A stretch of DNA of 64,000 nucleotides from Planctomycetota bacterium (lineage in GTDB: Bacteria; Planctomycetota; OFTM77): the NCBI GenBank assembly GCA_029260795.1, contig JAJDCO010000128.1:124001-188000 (forward strand), in the 5' to 3' direction. The position numbers and the translations under genes are program-made. Each line of letters opens with the position of its first letter. The first letter of the stretch is position 1. Below, piece after piece: positions 24,885-33,592 of this stretch. The notes under the pieces were generated by a model. That model did no database searches, was not told where the DNA came from, and was given only the letters and a program-made list of their open reading frames with translations.

Positions 24885-25481
24885 ATGAAGATGATTCGTC
24901 GCCTCACTCTGGCTCTGTTCGCCGCGAGCTGCTTCGCTTGCTCGAGCCCCCCTGGCCGCATCATGGACGACTCGGAAGAAGATTACGTGGGCAGTGGCGC
25001 GGCCGGTGCCGCCTCCTACGACCGCCTGATCGAAGGTGCCGTACAGAAGCTGCTCCAGCAGCACAGCGCGACGGCGCGCGGCGTCGATCAGCTCAAGATC
25101 GCGTGCCTCGAGTTCGAGAACGCGGGTGCCGAGGATCTGGGCGACTGGCAGAACCAGCTCTTCGACCTGATCAACACCAGCGTCAACCAGTCCATGCGCT
25201 ATCGCACCGTCAGCGATCGTTTCGTGACCGCCGGACTGCGCGAGACTCGCCTGCGCCGCGACGACCTCTTCATTCCGGCCAAGCGCGACCAATTCGCGGA
25301 GGTGATGCGGTCTTCGGGCAGCCCGGTCGACGCCTTGCTCTTCCCCAAGCTCACCACGGGCTCGACCCGCGGCGACGACGTGCGCCAACGGAACTACCTC
25401 CTGACGCTCGAGCTGGTCGACGTGAAGACCGGCGAGAACGAGCAAGTCTCGGAGCGCCTGCGCAAGGCCTACACGAACTGA
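24885..25481 (+). CDS. LpoB-like penicillin-binding-protein activator lipoprotein
   Basis: The 198-residue product has the lipobox CFACSS and matches the LpoB (YcfM) pattern: KIACLEFENAGAEDLGDW, LFDLINTSVNQSMRYRTVSDRFV, and YLLTLELVDVKTGENE. In enterobacteria LpoB is an outer-membrane lipoprotein that crosses the periplasm to stimulate the PBP1b peptidoglycan synthase. Length and fold fit; the short linker after the lipid Cys would give less reach than in E. coli. It is followed at 62 nt by a TPR lipoprotein of the COG3014-like type, an association seen with LpoB in other bacteria. The PBP partner is not in this window. Confidence 0.83.
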   Translation: MKMIRRLTLALFAASCFACSSPPGRIMDDSEEDYVGSGAAGAASYDRLIEGAVQKLLQQHSATARGVDQLKIACLEFENAGAEDLGDWQNQLFDLINTSVNQSMRYRTVSDRFVTAGLRETRLRRDDLFIPAKRDQFAEVMRSSGSPVDALLFPKLTTGSTRGDDVRQRNYLLTLELVDVKTGENEQVSERLRKAYTN

Positions 25482-25543
25482 TCCGCGACCTGGGAGCCGA
25501 CCCGCCACGGCGGGTCGGCCCGCTCTGGGGAAGAAGCGCCACG

Positions 25544-26884
25544 ATGATCCGTTCCCGCTTGATTTGGATCGCTTGTTTGTCGCTGGGGTCGACCGCCTGC
25601 TCCGGCATCTCAATCGACGAAGTGCGAGATGCCTATTTCCGCGGCGACTACGCCACGGCAGGGCAGCTCGTCACCGAGCTCCAGGAGGACGACTCCTCCA
25701 ACTCCCACGTGTGGGCACTCGAGCGCGGGATGGTCGAGCTCGCCTGCGAGAAGCCGGGTGAGGCGCTCCGCGAGCTCCGCTTCGCCCGCGACCGACTGGA
25801 CGAGCTGGCCGGGTCCGACTTCGGTGGCTGGCTGGGCTCGATGCTCTTCGATGACCGCCAGCTCGACTACCAGGGCTCGCCCTACGAGCACGTGCTGGTG
25901 CGAGCGCTCCTCTCCGTCTGCGATCTCATGAACGGGGGCAATGACGCCCGCGCCTTCGCGCTGCAAGTGCGCCAGAGGCAGATCGAGATCCTCGAAGAGT
26001 TCAAAGGGCCCGACGACAAGCCACTGCCCGAGACCGCGTTCAAGCTGGTGGCCTTCGGCTCCTACCTGGCCGGGATCCTCTACGAGGAAGACTATCTCTT
26101 CGACCAGGCCCGTCAGTCCTTCGAGAAAGTGCTGGAGCTCGAGCCGGACTTTCCGTTCGCCGAAGCCGATCTGCAGCGAATCACCGAGGGACAACCTTCT
26201 CAAAAAGGCAACGGCGTCGTTCACATCTTGGCCATGGTCGGCCGCGGACCCTATCGCATCGAGTCCGACGAGCCGGTCACTCAAGCGGCGGTTGCCATTG
26301 CTCAGGTGATCTGGGCGATCTACCGCGACCGGGCGACGATCCCCAACATCACGCGGGTCAAGATCCCGGCCCTCGCCTACCACGCCGACAACCCGTCCGA
26401 AGCCCACGTCTACGTCGACGGCGAAGCCATCGGCACGACCGCCCTGGTGACGGACGTCGAGAGGACGGCCCGCCAAGAGTTCGACGCGATGAAGGACTAC
26501 ATCGTCGCGCGAGCCGTGGTGCGACGGGTATTCAAGGTCGGTGTGACCGAGGGCGCCAAAGAAGCCGTCAACGACGACAAGAATCCGTGGATCGACCTGG
26601 GGATCTCCGCCGTCGGCGCCCTCTGGACCGCGCTCGAGGCGGCCGATCTCCGATGCTGGAGCTTGCTGCCGGCCAACTTCCAGGTGATGCGGATCGAGCT
26701 CCCTGAAGGCGAATACGAGATCACGATCCGAGCCGGCCGCGGCGGACAGGCCGTCGGCCCGCCCCAGACCGTTCACATCTACGTGCGAGATGGCTACAAC
26801 ACCTACGTCGCCCCCTTGCTCCCGACGTTGAATGGCGGTCCGACGCCCCTCACGTCGGAGCGGGCGCTGGCGAAACCCGAGTGA
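25544..26884 (+). CDS. TPR-type lipoprotein, COG3014-like
   Basis: Start at ATG 25544 after GGGGAAGAAG; the 446-residue product has the lipobox GSTACSG. Residues about 25-200 form TPR-like helices (YFRGDYATAGQLVTELQED, YLFDQARQSFEKVLELEPD). The C-terminal half has beta-rich segments (VHILAMVGRGPYR, EAHVYVDGEAIGTTALV, VMRIELPEGEYEITIRA). This matches the COG3014 family, whose genes are commonly found beside LpoB. A helix about 315-345 could contact the membrane. Likely part of the same envelope assembly as its neighbours; the precise role is unknown. Confidence 0.8.
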   Translation: MIRSRLIWIACLSLGSTACSGISIDEVRDAYFRGDYATAGQLVTELQEDDSSNSHVWALERGMVELACEKPGEALRELRFARDRLDELAGSDFGGWLGSMLFDDRQLDYQGSPYEHVLVRALLSVCDLMNGGNDARAFALQVRQRQIEILEEFKGPDDKPLPETAFKLVAFGSYLAGILYEEDYLFDQARQSFEKVLELEPDFPFAEADLQRITEGQPSQKGNGVVHILAMVGRGPYRIESDEPVTQAAVAIAQVIWAIYRDRATIPNITRVKIPALAYHADNPSEAHVYVDGEAIGTTALVTDVERTARQEFDAMKDYIVARAVVRRVFKVGVTEGAKEAVNDDKNPWIDLGISAVGALWTALEAADLRCWSLLPANFQVMRIELPEGEYEITIRAGRGGQAVGPPQTVHIYVRDGYNTYVAPLLPTLNGGPTPLTSERALAKPE

Positions 26885-26917
26885 GACTGCTCCTCGAACC
26901 GGAAGGAAGTCCTGCCC

Positions 26918-27241
26918 ATGGCCCGATTGATGAACTCTCTCGGCGCCCGCTCGGCGATCCGCCTGATCGGGCTGCTGTTGCTGGTCGTCCCGATGGCGGC
27001 CTGCTCCAGCACCAAGCCGCGCCTCGATACCGACCCCGTCGACGCGACCGCCTACTTTCCCGACAACGGAAACCTGCAGCTCACGACGCCCTGTGACCTA
27101 CCGGATGACATCGACGACGACGACGAGATCATCCTTAGCAAACAAGGCTACCGATCGCTGCGCACCACTTTGAGCCAGCTCCCGCAGGTGGCAGAAGGCA
27201 CCTACCGAGCCAAGCTCTCTCCGATCGGGGGAGGTCGCTGA
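26918..27241 (+). CDS. Small lipoprotein of the LpoB-type cluster
   Basis: The 107-residue product has a signal peptide ending in the lipobox MAACSS. The mature part is short: an acidic stretch (DDIDDDDEIIL) and a C-terminal half with spaced Leu and Tyr. By position it could play the part of YcfL, the small lipoprotein encoded beside lpoB in enterobacteria, but sequence similarity is not evident. Its stop overlaps the next start by one base (TGATG), so it is translationally coupled to the 530-aa gene. Confidence 0.75.
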   Translation: MARLMNSLGARSAIRLIGLLLLVVPMAACSSTKPRLDTDPVDATAYFPDNGNLQLTTPCDLPDDIDDDDEIILSKQGYRSLRTTLSQLPQVAEGTYRAKLSPIGGGR

Positions 27242-28833
27242 TGATGGCTCCATGGATTCTCTGGACCAGCCTGTTGCTTGTGGCCTCGCCCAGCGGTACC
27301 GACCCGAGCCTACGGAACGACTCGCCTCGCGTGCTCGTCTTGGCCGTGCCGGCCGCCGAGCCCGAGATCGGTCCTTCACAAGACGCGGCACGCCAGCTCT
27401 CCTCGTTTCTCGTCAGCCAAGGCCACGCGATCATCGACCCGGACCAAGCCGCCCGTCTCGCCGAGCGCGGGCAGGGACTCCTCGCCTCGCTCTTCCCCGA
27501 GGGCGAGCTCCCGGAAGCCCAGCGGCTACCCCGCCAGACCCTCGCCGACATCGTCATCGAGGTGCGCGTCCAGCCGCTCGACCGTGCGAAGAAGCAAGGG
27601 CGCTACATCGTCGAGAACCGACTCATCGTCAACATGTTCCTGTCCGACGACGCTCGTCGATTGCTCGTCAAGGAGCTCACGGCGTCGGGACGATCGCTCG
27701 AAGGGTATGCACCCGCCAGCCGGCAGGCGATCGAGCAGCTCACGGGCGGCGCCACCGGCGGAGAGCTCGGTGAGCTCATTCAGCAGCGCCTCGCCCTGGT
27801 CGCCGCGGAAGAGGCCGACCAAGGACCTCGCTACACCGTCGTGATCCTGACGGATCGCGAGGACCTCGAGCTCATCGCCGGCTTCTCCCGCGCACTCGAG
27901 GGACTGGATCAGCTCGTACCAGGCTCGCTGAGCGCCGTTCGCTCGGACAGCGTCTCCGGACCCGGCGGAGCCAAGCGAACCTACTCGGAGTACCGGCTTC
28001 GGTATCGAGGGGCCGTGCACGAGCTGCGCGGCCGGCTCCAAGAGATCGTCCATGAGCGCTCCCAGGCCATGGAAGCCGAGAGCGGCGCGCTGCTCAATGC
28101 CAGCTTTCTCACCTCGCGGCGACGCCTCGAGATGCTCGTGACCAGCCGCTCCCCCGAGGCGAGCGTCGCCAAGGAGTTCGAGCGCCTGACCGAAGATGTC
28201 GTGTCCGAGATCTACCGCGTCAATCACGACTTCCTCGACGGAAAGAAGCTGGCGATCCTCGCCACGCGGTTGCCGGGTGGAAAGGATCGTCGGGCGGCCA
28301 TCGACGACTACGTGCGCGCCTTCGACCGTGAGCGAACGCGCATCGAGGAGTCGCAGGACGGCGACGTCGGTCGCAACCCGATGGACGCCGGTCCCGTCAC
28401 CATTCAAGGTCGCAAGTTCGACTCGCTGCGCGAGGCACGAGACCACATCGACCAGCTCACTTCCCAGTTCTTCAGCTCACCCGCCGGACAGCTCGCCCTC
28501 TCGATCAAGACCATCGCTCGACAAGCGCTGCAGAAGGTGTCCGAGGGTGGGGTCCACATCCTCCCCGATGAGCTCGAGCAGACCGCGGCCATCGATCTCA
28601 TCAAGAGCGAGGCGGCCCTGTATCAGGAAGAAGGTGCGGTCGAGCCGGACAGCATCGCCTTCTTGATGCGTTCCGGAGCCGAGGCCGCCGTCCTGTCGTC
28701 TCTCGAGCCCGTACTCCAGAGCTATCAGTTCCAGGTCGCGGTCATCGACCTCAACTCGGGAATCACCGTTCGGCACTACCAGTACGTCAGCGATCGCTTG
28801 AAGCAAGAGCTCGACGCCGCTCTCCTCCAATAA
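27241..28833 (+). CDS. Exported protein with LpoB-like C-domain, paralogue of the 23252 gene product
   Basis: The 530-residue product has a signal peptide (MMAPWILWTSLLLVASPSG) without a lipobox Cys. The N-domain (about 22-170) begins with a strand like those of CsgG/LpoB proteins (RVLVLAVPAAEP). A long coiled middle contains DRERTRIEESQDG. The C-domain (about 375-530) begins VTIQG and includes KSEAALYQEEGAVEPDSIAF, then AVIDLNSG. It aligns with the end of the 23252 product at IRSDAAAAQQDDAVDPTTIA and VTDLTTG. The pair therefore brackets the lpoB-COG3014 genes. It is coupled to the preceding small lipoprotein and ends at a hairpin. Confidence 0.8.
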   Translation: MMAPWILWTSLLLVASPSGTDPSLRNDSPRVLVLAVPAAEPEIGPSQDAARQLSSFLVSQGHAIIDPDQAARLAERGQGLLASLFPEGELPEAQRLPRQTLADIVIEVRVQPLDRAKKQGRYIVENRLIVNMFLSDDARRLLVKELTASGRSLEGYAPASRQAIEQLTGGATGGELGELIQQRLALVAAEEADQGPRYTVVILTDREDLELIAGFSRALEGLDQLVPGSLSAVRSDSVSGPGGAKRTYSEYRLRYRGAVHELRGRLQEIVHERSQAMEAESGALLNASFLTSRRRLEMLVTSRSPEASVAKEFERLTEDVVSEIYRVNHDFLDGKKLAILATRLPGGKDRRAAIDDYVRAFDRERTRIEESQDGDVGRNPMDAGPVTIQGRKFDSLREARDHIDQLTSQFFSSPAGQLALSIKTIARQALQKVSEGGVHILPDELEQTAAIDLIKSEAALYQEEGAVEPDSIAFLMRSGAEAAVLSSLEPVLQSYQFQVAVIDLNSGITVRHYQYVSDRLKQELDAALLQ

Positions 28834-28841
28834 GCAAGACC

Positions 28842-28870
28842 GCCGGGGCGATCTCCCGACTCGCCCCGGC
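28842..28870 (+). terminator. Hairpin at the end of the LpoB-type cluster
   Basis: GCCGGGGCGA (28842-28851) pairs perfectly with TCGCCCCGGC (28861-28870) around a 9-nt loop, followed by a C/T-rich tract. It starts 9 nt after the stop codon. Confidence 0.6.
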
Positions 28871-28898
28871 CGCTTCCCCCGCCTGACTCGAGCCCACC

Positions 28899-29570
28899 AT
28901 GCCCGACTTCCCATTCGTGCCCTTGAAGTTCACACACCGCTCGGCCGCCGAGGTCGAGCAGGCCGCACGCACTTTCTACGCGGCGATGGATACTCGTCGC
29001 TCGGTTCGCGACTTCAGCTCCGAGCCCGTGCCGCGGAGCGTGATCGAGTCGCTCGTGCTGACAGCCGGCTCGGCTCCGTCCGGCGCCCACAAGCAGCCGT
29101 GGCACTTCGTGGCGGTCTCCGATCCCGCGACCAAGCGCGAGGTGCGCATCGCCGCCGAAGCCGAGGAGAAGGAGAACTACGAGCGTCGCTTCCCGGATCA
29201 ATGGAAGGACGACCTCGCTCCGCTCGGCACCGACTGGCACAAGGAGTTCATCGAGATCGTGCCGTGGCTGATCGTCGTCTTCCGCAAGGAGTACGGCCTC
29301 GAAGAAGGGCGCCCCGAGAAGATCAAGCACTACTACGTCTCGGAGTCGGTGGGCATCGCGAGCGGCTTCCTGATCGCGGCCATCCACCGCGCCGGCCTCG
29401 TGACGCTGACTCACACGCCGAGCCCGATGGGATTCCTCGGCCGCATCCTCGGCCGCCCGAAGAACGAGCGCCCTTACCTCCTCCTCCCCGTCGGGTACCC
29501 CGCTCCGGGAGCCAAGATCCCGGATCTCGCCCGAAAGCCGGTCTCCGAGGTCCTCACTTTCATCGAGTGA
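28899..29570 (+). CDS. Nitroreductase-fold flavoprotein, iodotyrosine deiodinase-like
   Basis: The 223-residue FMN protein has RRSVRDFSSEPVP and TAGSAPSGAHKQPWHF, both characteristic of the iodotyrosine deiodinase (IYD) branch of the nitroreductase superfamily. The substrate-lid triad of human IYD, Glu157-Tyr161-Lys182, is matched with identical spacing by Glu90, Tyr94 and Lys115. LTHTPSPMGFLGRILGRP and LLPVGYPAPGAKIPD complete the match. Bacterial IYDs catalyse reductive dehalogenation of halotyrosines using a reduced flavin. It is cytosolic. No dedicated reductase is adjacent. The native substrate in this organism is not known. Confidence 0.88.
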   Translation: MPDFPFVPLKFTHRSAAEVEQAARTFYAAMDTRRSVRDFSSEPVPRSVIESLVLTAGSAPSGAHKQPWHFVAVSDPATKREVRIAAEAEEKENYERRFPDQWKDDLAPLGTDWHKEFIEIVPWLIVVFRKEYGLEEGRPEKIKHYYVSESVGIASGFLIAAIHRAGLVTLTHTPSPMGFLGRILGRPKNERPYLLLPVGYPAPGAKIPDLARKPVSEVLTFIE

Positions 29571-29679
29571 GGCCGGCCTCCCGATCTCATCCGGGAGCTC
29601 GCCGAATCGGTGCCATCAGACGGGACGCCGGATAGAAGCAGCGAGGCATCTTTCCACCGGAAATCGAGGCAGGCCGACG

Positions 29680-31635
29680 ATGACACCTGTGAGGGCGAAG
29701 CGGATCGGGCTTTGGATCATCGCTCTTCTGAGCGTCGTCGCTTGCTCGGACGAACCGGCTGTCCCGGGCAGCCGGTCCACGCCCACGCCGGATCGACGAC
29801 CGGAGCCGAAGGTCGTTTTCCCGGATGAGTCCCAGTTCGAGGCGAGCACGTCCGACGGCGGCGGGCGTGTGAGCTGCTCGAGTCGGGAGGTCGGTGTGCG
29901 GGAGCCGGTGACGCTGGAGTTCGAGTACGAAGCCGGCCCACTCGGGATCGCGATCGGCGGAGGCGTCTTCTGTCGCGTGAGCCAGTTCTGGGGCTGGACG
30001 CCTCCCCAGGTCTTGGTGCCTCAGCGGCCGGGGTATGTGACGACGACCTGCTCGAATCCCGCAGTCCGTCTCGACACCGAAGCCGGCTTCGGTCACGGTC
30101 TCCTCGCGGTTCGAATCGAGGACTCGCCACTGATCGCCGGCGATCGCATCGTGATCCGATACGGGGACACCACCGGTGGCCGCTTTCCGATGGCACGTGG
30201 TGCGTCGGATCGCTTCGCTGAACGAGAGGAGCGCTTCTACTTCAAGGTCGATGGGGACGGAGACTCGTTCGCCACGTCCGTCGCCGAGCAGCCGACCTTC
30301 GACGTCGTGGCGACTCGCCCTCGCCAGGTCGCCCTGATCGGCCCGTCTCGCGTGATGGCAGGCGAGGCCTTCGAGTTGAGCGTCGCCGTGTTGGACGCCA
30401 TTCGGAATCGCGTGAGGGGCTATCGCGGCGAGCTGATCGTGAGCTCCCCCGAGCATCCCGAGTGGCCCGAGCAGCGGATCGAGCTCGGTGACGATGCTGC
30501 CGGCGCGCGCCGCTTCTCGCTGACACTCGAAAAGCCGGGGGCGTGGATCTTCGCGGTCCGTGACTCCGAGGGGCTGCTCGAAGCCGAAGTCTCCAACCCC
30601 ATTCTCGTGACGCCCGCGGGTGACGAGCGCTATCACCTCTACTGGGGCGATCTGCAGATCCACGGCAACCTCAGCGACGGTACCGGCACTCCGGACGATC
30701 TCTATGGCTACGCTCGCGACGTGGCTCGTCTCGACGTGGCGGCCGTCACCGATCACGACCAGTGGGGGTATGAGCCTCTGAAGGGTCCTTCGGGTGGCTG
30801 GAGAAAAGCCGTCTCCGCGACGGAGCAGTTCCACGAGCCGGGTCGCTTCGTGACGTTCCCCGCCTACGAGTACACGAACTGGACGACCGGCCACCGGCAC
30901 GTGATCTTTGCAGAGACAGCGGAAGCGGACGTTTTCTCGTGGTCGGAGGACGGGTCACGGACACCCGAGCAGCTCTGGAAGCTTCTGGACGGTCGGCGAG
31001 CGATCACAATTCCTCACCATCCGGGCGGAGGTCCGATTCCCATCTACTGGCCCGTTCACGAACCGGCCTTCGAGCCCGTCGTCGAGATCGCTTCGATCCA
31101 TGGCGTCTCTGAGCGCATGGATCACCCGGCCGTCATTCACCAACCGGTCGCGTCGGGCATGGTCGTCGAGGCATTGAAGCGCGGCTATCGCCTCGGGTTT
31201 CTCGGCTCGGGGGACACGCACGACGGCCATCCCGGACTCGGCAACCCGACGCAGCCACCACCTGGCCTGGCGGGAATCTGGGCCGAGGAGCTCACACGCG
31301 ACTCGATCTTCGAAGCGATCCGGGCGCGCCGCGTGTACGCCACCTTCGGCAGCCGGTCCCTCGTGCGCTTTCACGCGGGTGAGGTGCCCATGGGCAGCGT
31401 TCATCCTCGACAAGACGAGGCCGTCGAGTTCGAAGGGATCGTCTTGGCCGACGCACCGATCCGCTCGATCGCGTTCGTGGAGAACGGAGAGGTCGCACAC
31501 CGGATTGCCGGTGAAGGGCTCTTCGCGTCCGTAAGCTGGAGTGACGACGAGCCGAGGTCGGGAGACTCTTGCTACCTCCGCGTCGAGCTCGAAGGAGGCG
31601 GTTGGCTCTGGTCGAGCCCCATCTGGATCGAATGA
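29680..31635 (+). CDS. DUF3604-family lipoprotein with PHP-like metal site
   Basis: The 651-residue product has the lipobox SVVACS. The N-terminal half is beta-rich, with an Ig-like segment near residues 210-305 (VALIGPSRVMAGEAFELSV). The DUF3604 core starts at YHLYWGDLQIHGNLSDGTG with the metal-binding HxH-like pair. It continues through AAVTDHDQWG, IPHHPGG and FLGSGDTHDGHPG, each carrying His/Asp ligands as in PHP-type phosphoesterases. Substrates of the family are unknown. It is probably outer-membrane or periplasmic. A weak hairpin with T5 follows at 31683-31707. Confidence 0.88.
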   Translation: MTPVRAKRIGLWIIALLSVVACSDEPAVPGSRSTPTPDRRPEPKVVFPDESQFEASTSDGGGRVSCSSREVGVREPVTLEFEYEAGPLGIAIGGGVFCRVSQFWGWTPPQVLVPQRPGYVTTTCSNPAVRLDTEAGFGHGLLAVRIEDSPLIAGDRIVIRYGDTTGGRFPMARGASDRFAEREERFYFKVDGDGDSFATSVAEQPTFDVVATRPRQVALIGPSRVMAGEAFELSVAVLDAIRNRVRGYRGELIVSSPEHPEWPEQRIELGDDAAGARRFSLTLEKPGAWIFAVRDSEGLLEAEVSNPILVTPAGDERYHLYWGDLQIHGNLSDGTGTPDDLYGYARDVARLDVAAVTDHDQWGYEPLKGPSGGWRKAVSATEQFHEPGRFVTFPAYEYTNWTTGHRHVIFAETAEADVFSWSEDGSRTPEQLWKLLDGRRAITIPHHPGGGPIPIYWPVHEPAFEPVVEIASIHGVSERMDHPAVIHQPVASGMVVEALKRGYRLGFLGSGDTHDGHPGLGNPTQPPPGLAGIWAEELTRDSIFEAIRARRVYATFGSRSLVRFHAGEVPMGSVHPRQDEAVEFEGIVLADAPIRSIAFVENGEVAHRIAGEGLFASVSWSDDEPRSGDSCYLRVELEGGGWLWSSPIWIE

Positions 31636-31682
31636 GGAACGGATGTGCCTCTCTCGCGAGCCCGGCGGGAGCCTGTGACCTG

Positions 31683-31707
31683 GGCGACCCGGGTGCGCCG
31701 AGTTTTT
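31683..31707 (+). terminator. Terminator candidate after the DUF3604 gene
   Basis: A 6-bp GC stem with one bulge (31683-31688 with 31693-31699) and a CCGG loop is followed closely by TTTTT (31703-31707). Confidence 0.45.
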
Positions 31708-32021
31708 CGTCAGGAAGGGCTGAAATACTTCGGGGCCGCGTCCTCCTGTATGCCCGGACGCGTCGCTCGGAGTGGCGCTCCACCCGCAGCTTGACCGTCG
31801 GCGCAAGGTATCGCGGCAGGCCTGGTGGCTCCTTCGCGGGAGCGGCCCGGTCAGCGTCGGCGAGCAACGCGGTTCACCGAGCCGGTCTTTCGACTCCCGA
31901 GTTGAGAGGCCGGCTCGGCCCCTTTGGTTGGGACTGCCGACGAGTGGACCCGCGCAAGATCAGAAGCGCGTCGGACGGGATACGACGTGACACAGCGCGT
32001 GTGCGAGAGGGCGGACGCGAC

Positions 32022-32122
32022 GTTGAAGACCACTCTCTCGGTGGACGACGATTCACGCCTACCGGCCCGACCACACGCGACGCCACTGACGCACCCGGGT
32101 CGAGATCCGTTCGTGTCTCGGC
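32022..32122. repeat. Direct repeat copy A (101 bp)
   Basis: This copy runs from GTTGAAGACCACTC to GTGTCTCGGC. It differs from copy B at about six positions plus one 1-nt gap, about 93 percent identity by eye. It contains CCAC-N7-GTGG and, at its end, CGAGA-N10-TCTCG. Confidence 0.9.
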
Positions 32123-32256
32123 ACCACTCGCCGAAGAACAGAGACGCGTGCGGAAGAAGCCCGTCGGGCGGGTTCCGGCGGGGCTCGACGGGCCACCTCG
32201 TCGGGCCGTCGTACGGCGTCGCACCAGAGAGTGGGCGCGCAGCGCGATCGAAGGAC

Positions 32257-32358
32257 GTCGAAGACCACTCTCTCGGTGGACGACGAATCACGCCTACCGG
32301 CCCGACCACACGTGACGCCACCTGAGGCACCTGGGTCGAGATCCGTTCGTGTCTCGGC
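32257..32358. repeat. Direct repeat copy B (102 bp)
   Basis: Second copy of the same element, 235 bp downstream, ending 30 bp before the stop of the anti-sigma-like gene. Both small inverted repeats are preserved. About 50 bp before each copy there is further weak similarity (GTACGGCGTC versus ATACGACGTG). Confidence 0.9.
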
Positions 32359-32387
32359 GCCGTTGAACCCGAGGGAGCCCCGGCAGG

Positions 32388-33353
32388 CTACTCGTCTTGC
32401 AAGCCGAGCCGGATCTCGGAGGCGCGCCAGGCGTCGAGAAACAGGGGCTCGGAATGCTCTCGGGCGAGTCGGCTCAGCTTGCGCCAGGCTTCGAGGCGGA
32501 GGCCGGCGAGGTCGTCGACCAGAGCCGTCACATAAAGCTCGAGCGTCGGATAGGACCCGGTGGCTTCGCGCACGGCGCGGCGCTGCTCCCAAACCTCCGA
32601 TCGCCGCTCATCACCAAAGCGCCGAAAAGTAGCCTCCGCTCGTTCCGTCGGTCCGGAGAGCACCCAGCGATAGAGCTGATCGGGCTTGACGATGAAACCC
32701 GCAGGCAGCTCGAGAGTGTGCTCGCTGCCGAGCGACTGTGCCGCGAGCGCATCCAGCTCGAGAACGGGCTCTTCGACTCCGATCTCGAACAAGGCCAGCG
32801 TCTCGGCCGCCCCGCGATCTCCTCGCCAGACGAAGGCCGGCCGTCCTTCGATGAGATTCGACTGTGGCGAGACGATTCGAATGCCCTCGACGGCTTCGCG
32901 TTGAGCACGACTTTCGCGAGCGGCCTTCAGCCGGGGTGCCGAGTCCAGGCCGCCCTGAGCGAGTAGCTCGGCTCGAAGCTCCTCGGGAAGCTCCCCGGCG
33001 ACGGCGGACCAGGCGTGAGCCCAATCGCCGCGAAGCAGGGCTCGCTCTGGATCCTGGAACCACCGCCATGCGACGATCGCGAGAAGCAGAACGGCGGCCG
33101 CGACCCACACCCATTGAATGAGGCGAGGAGAGCTCGCGGTCGAGCCCGGCTCGCCCATGGCCGACACCCGCGCTGCCAGCTCGGGTGATTCGGCGATCTT
33201 CCGGTCGAGGTCGCTTTGGAGCGTGGGCGGAAGCGTGCCTTCTCGCCAGGCGAGCAAGCGCTCATCATCGATCTCGGCACCGGCCGATTCGGCCGGATCG
33301 CCTCGAAGCAGAGAGCGCAATTGCTCGAGCTCGGATTGAGTCAGTCGCTCCAT
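32388..33353 (-). CDS. Single-pass membrane protein with anti-sigma-like layout
   Basis: The 321-residue protein has an acidic cytoplasmic N-domain (1-76) with DDERLLAWREGTLPP and ESPELAARVSAM, a layout seen in zinc-less anti-sigma N-domains. One transmembrane helix follows at 79-98 (LIQWVWVAAAVLLLAIVAW), and then an exported domain of about 220 residues with an Ig-like centre (VSPQSNLIEGRPAFVWRG). It is the third gene in the direction CHAT protease, sigma factor, this gene, with a 239-bp gap that contains a TATGAT box at 33415-33420. An anti-sigma or signal-transducing role is inferred from layout and neighbours; no His/Cys zinc motif is present. Confidence 0.78.
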   Translation of the reverse strand: MERLTQSELEQLRSLLRGDPAESAGAEIDDERLLAWREGTLPPTLQSDLDRKIAESPELAARVSAMGEPGSTASSPRLIQWVWVAAAVLLLAIVAWRWFQDPERALLRGDWAHAWSAVAGELPEELRAELLAQGGLDSAPRLKAARESRAQREAVEGIRIVSPQSNLIEGRPAFVWRGDRGAAETLALFEIGVEEPVLELDALAAQSLGSEHTLELPAGFIVKPDQLYRWVLSGPTERAEATFRRFGDERRSEVWEQRRAVREATGSYPTLELYVTALVDDLAGLRLEAWRKLSRLAREHSEPLFLDAWRASEIRLGLQDE

Positions 33354-33592
33354 CGATCACTCCATACTCCGACCGCCACCGCCACGGAGCGGAGACTGAC
33401 CGGAGTCCACGAAGATCATACTAGGGTTTCGGCAGGATGGGGCACTCGGTTGAGGTTTCGCAACCATTCCCGAAGCCCCGAGAGTATCCCGGCCGTGGCA
33501 TACGCCCCTACAGGAGAGCGTGCCGGGCCGAGATTTCATGGACGAATCCGCCTTTTCCTCGCGCCGGCGTCGTGAGTCCGCGTGACCCCACT

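Larger units (their letters stand above)
31636..32387. other. Non-coding tract of 752 bp with two long direct repeats
   Basis: The largest gene-free interval of the window lies between the DUF3604 gene and the end of the anti-sigma-like gene, which are convergent. It holds a terminator candidate near its left end and two copies of a 101/102-bp element. Frames cross it on both strands, but the copies are 235 bp apart and so fall in different frames. None shows a ribosome site with a recognisable product. Confidence 0.6.

Noticed and set aside
31569-32330. Frames on both strands across the direct repeats
   Set aside because: Repeat copies are read in different frames, there is no ribosome site with a plausible product, and the start overlaps the end of the DUF3604 gene.
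32022-32358. CRISPR array
   Set aside because: Only two copies, each over 100 bp, with a 134-bp gap between them; this is not a repeat-spacer pattern.
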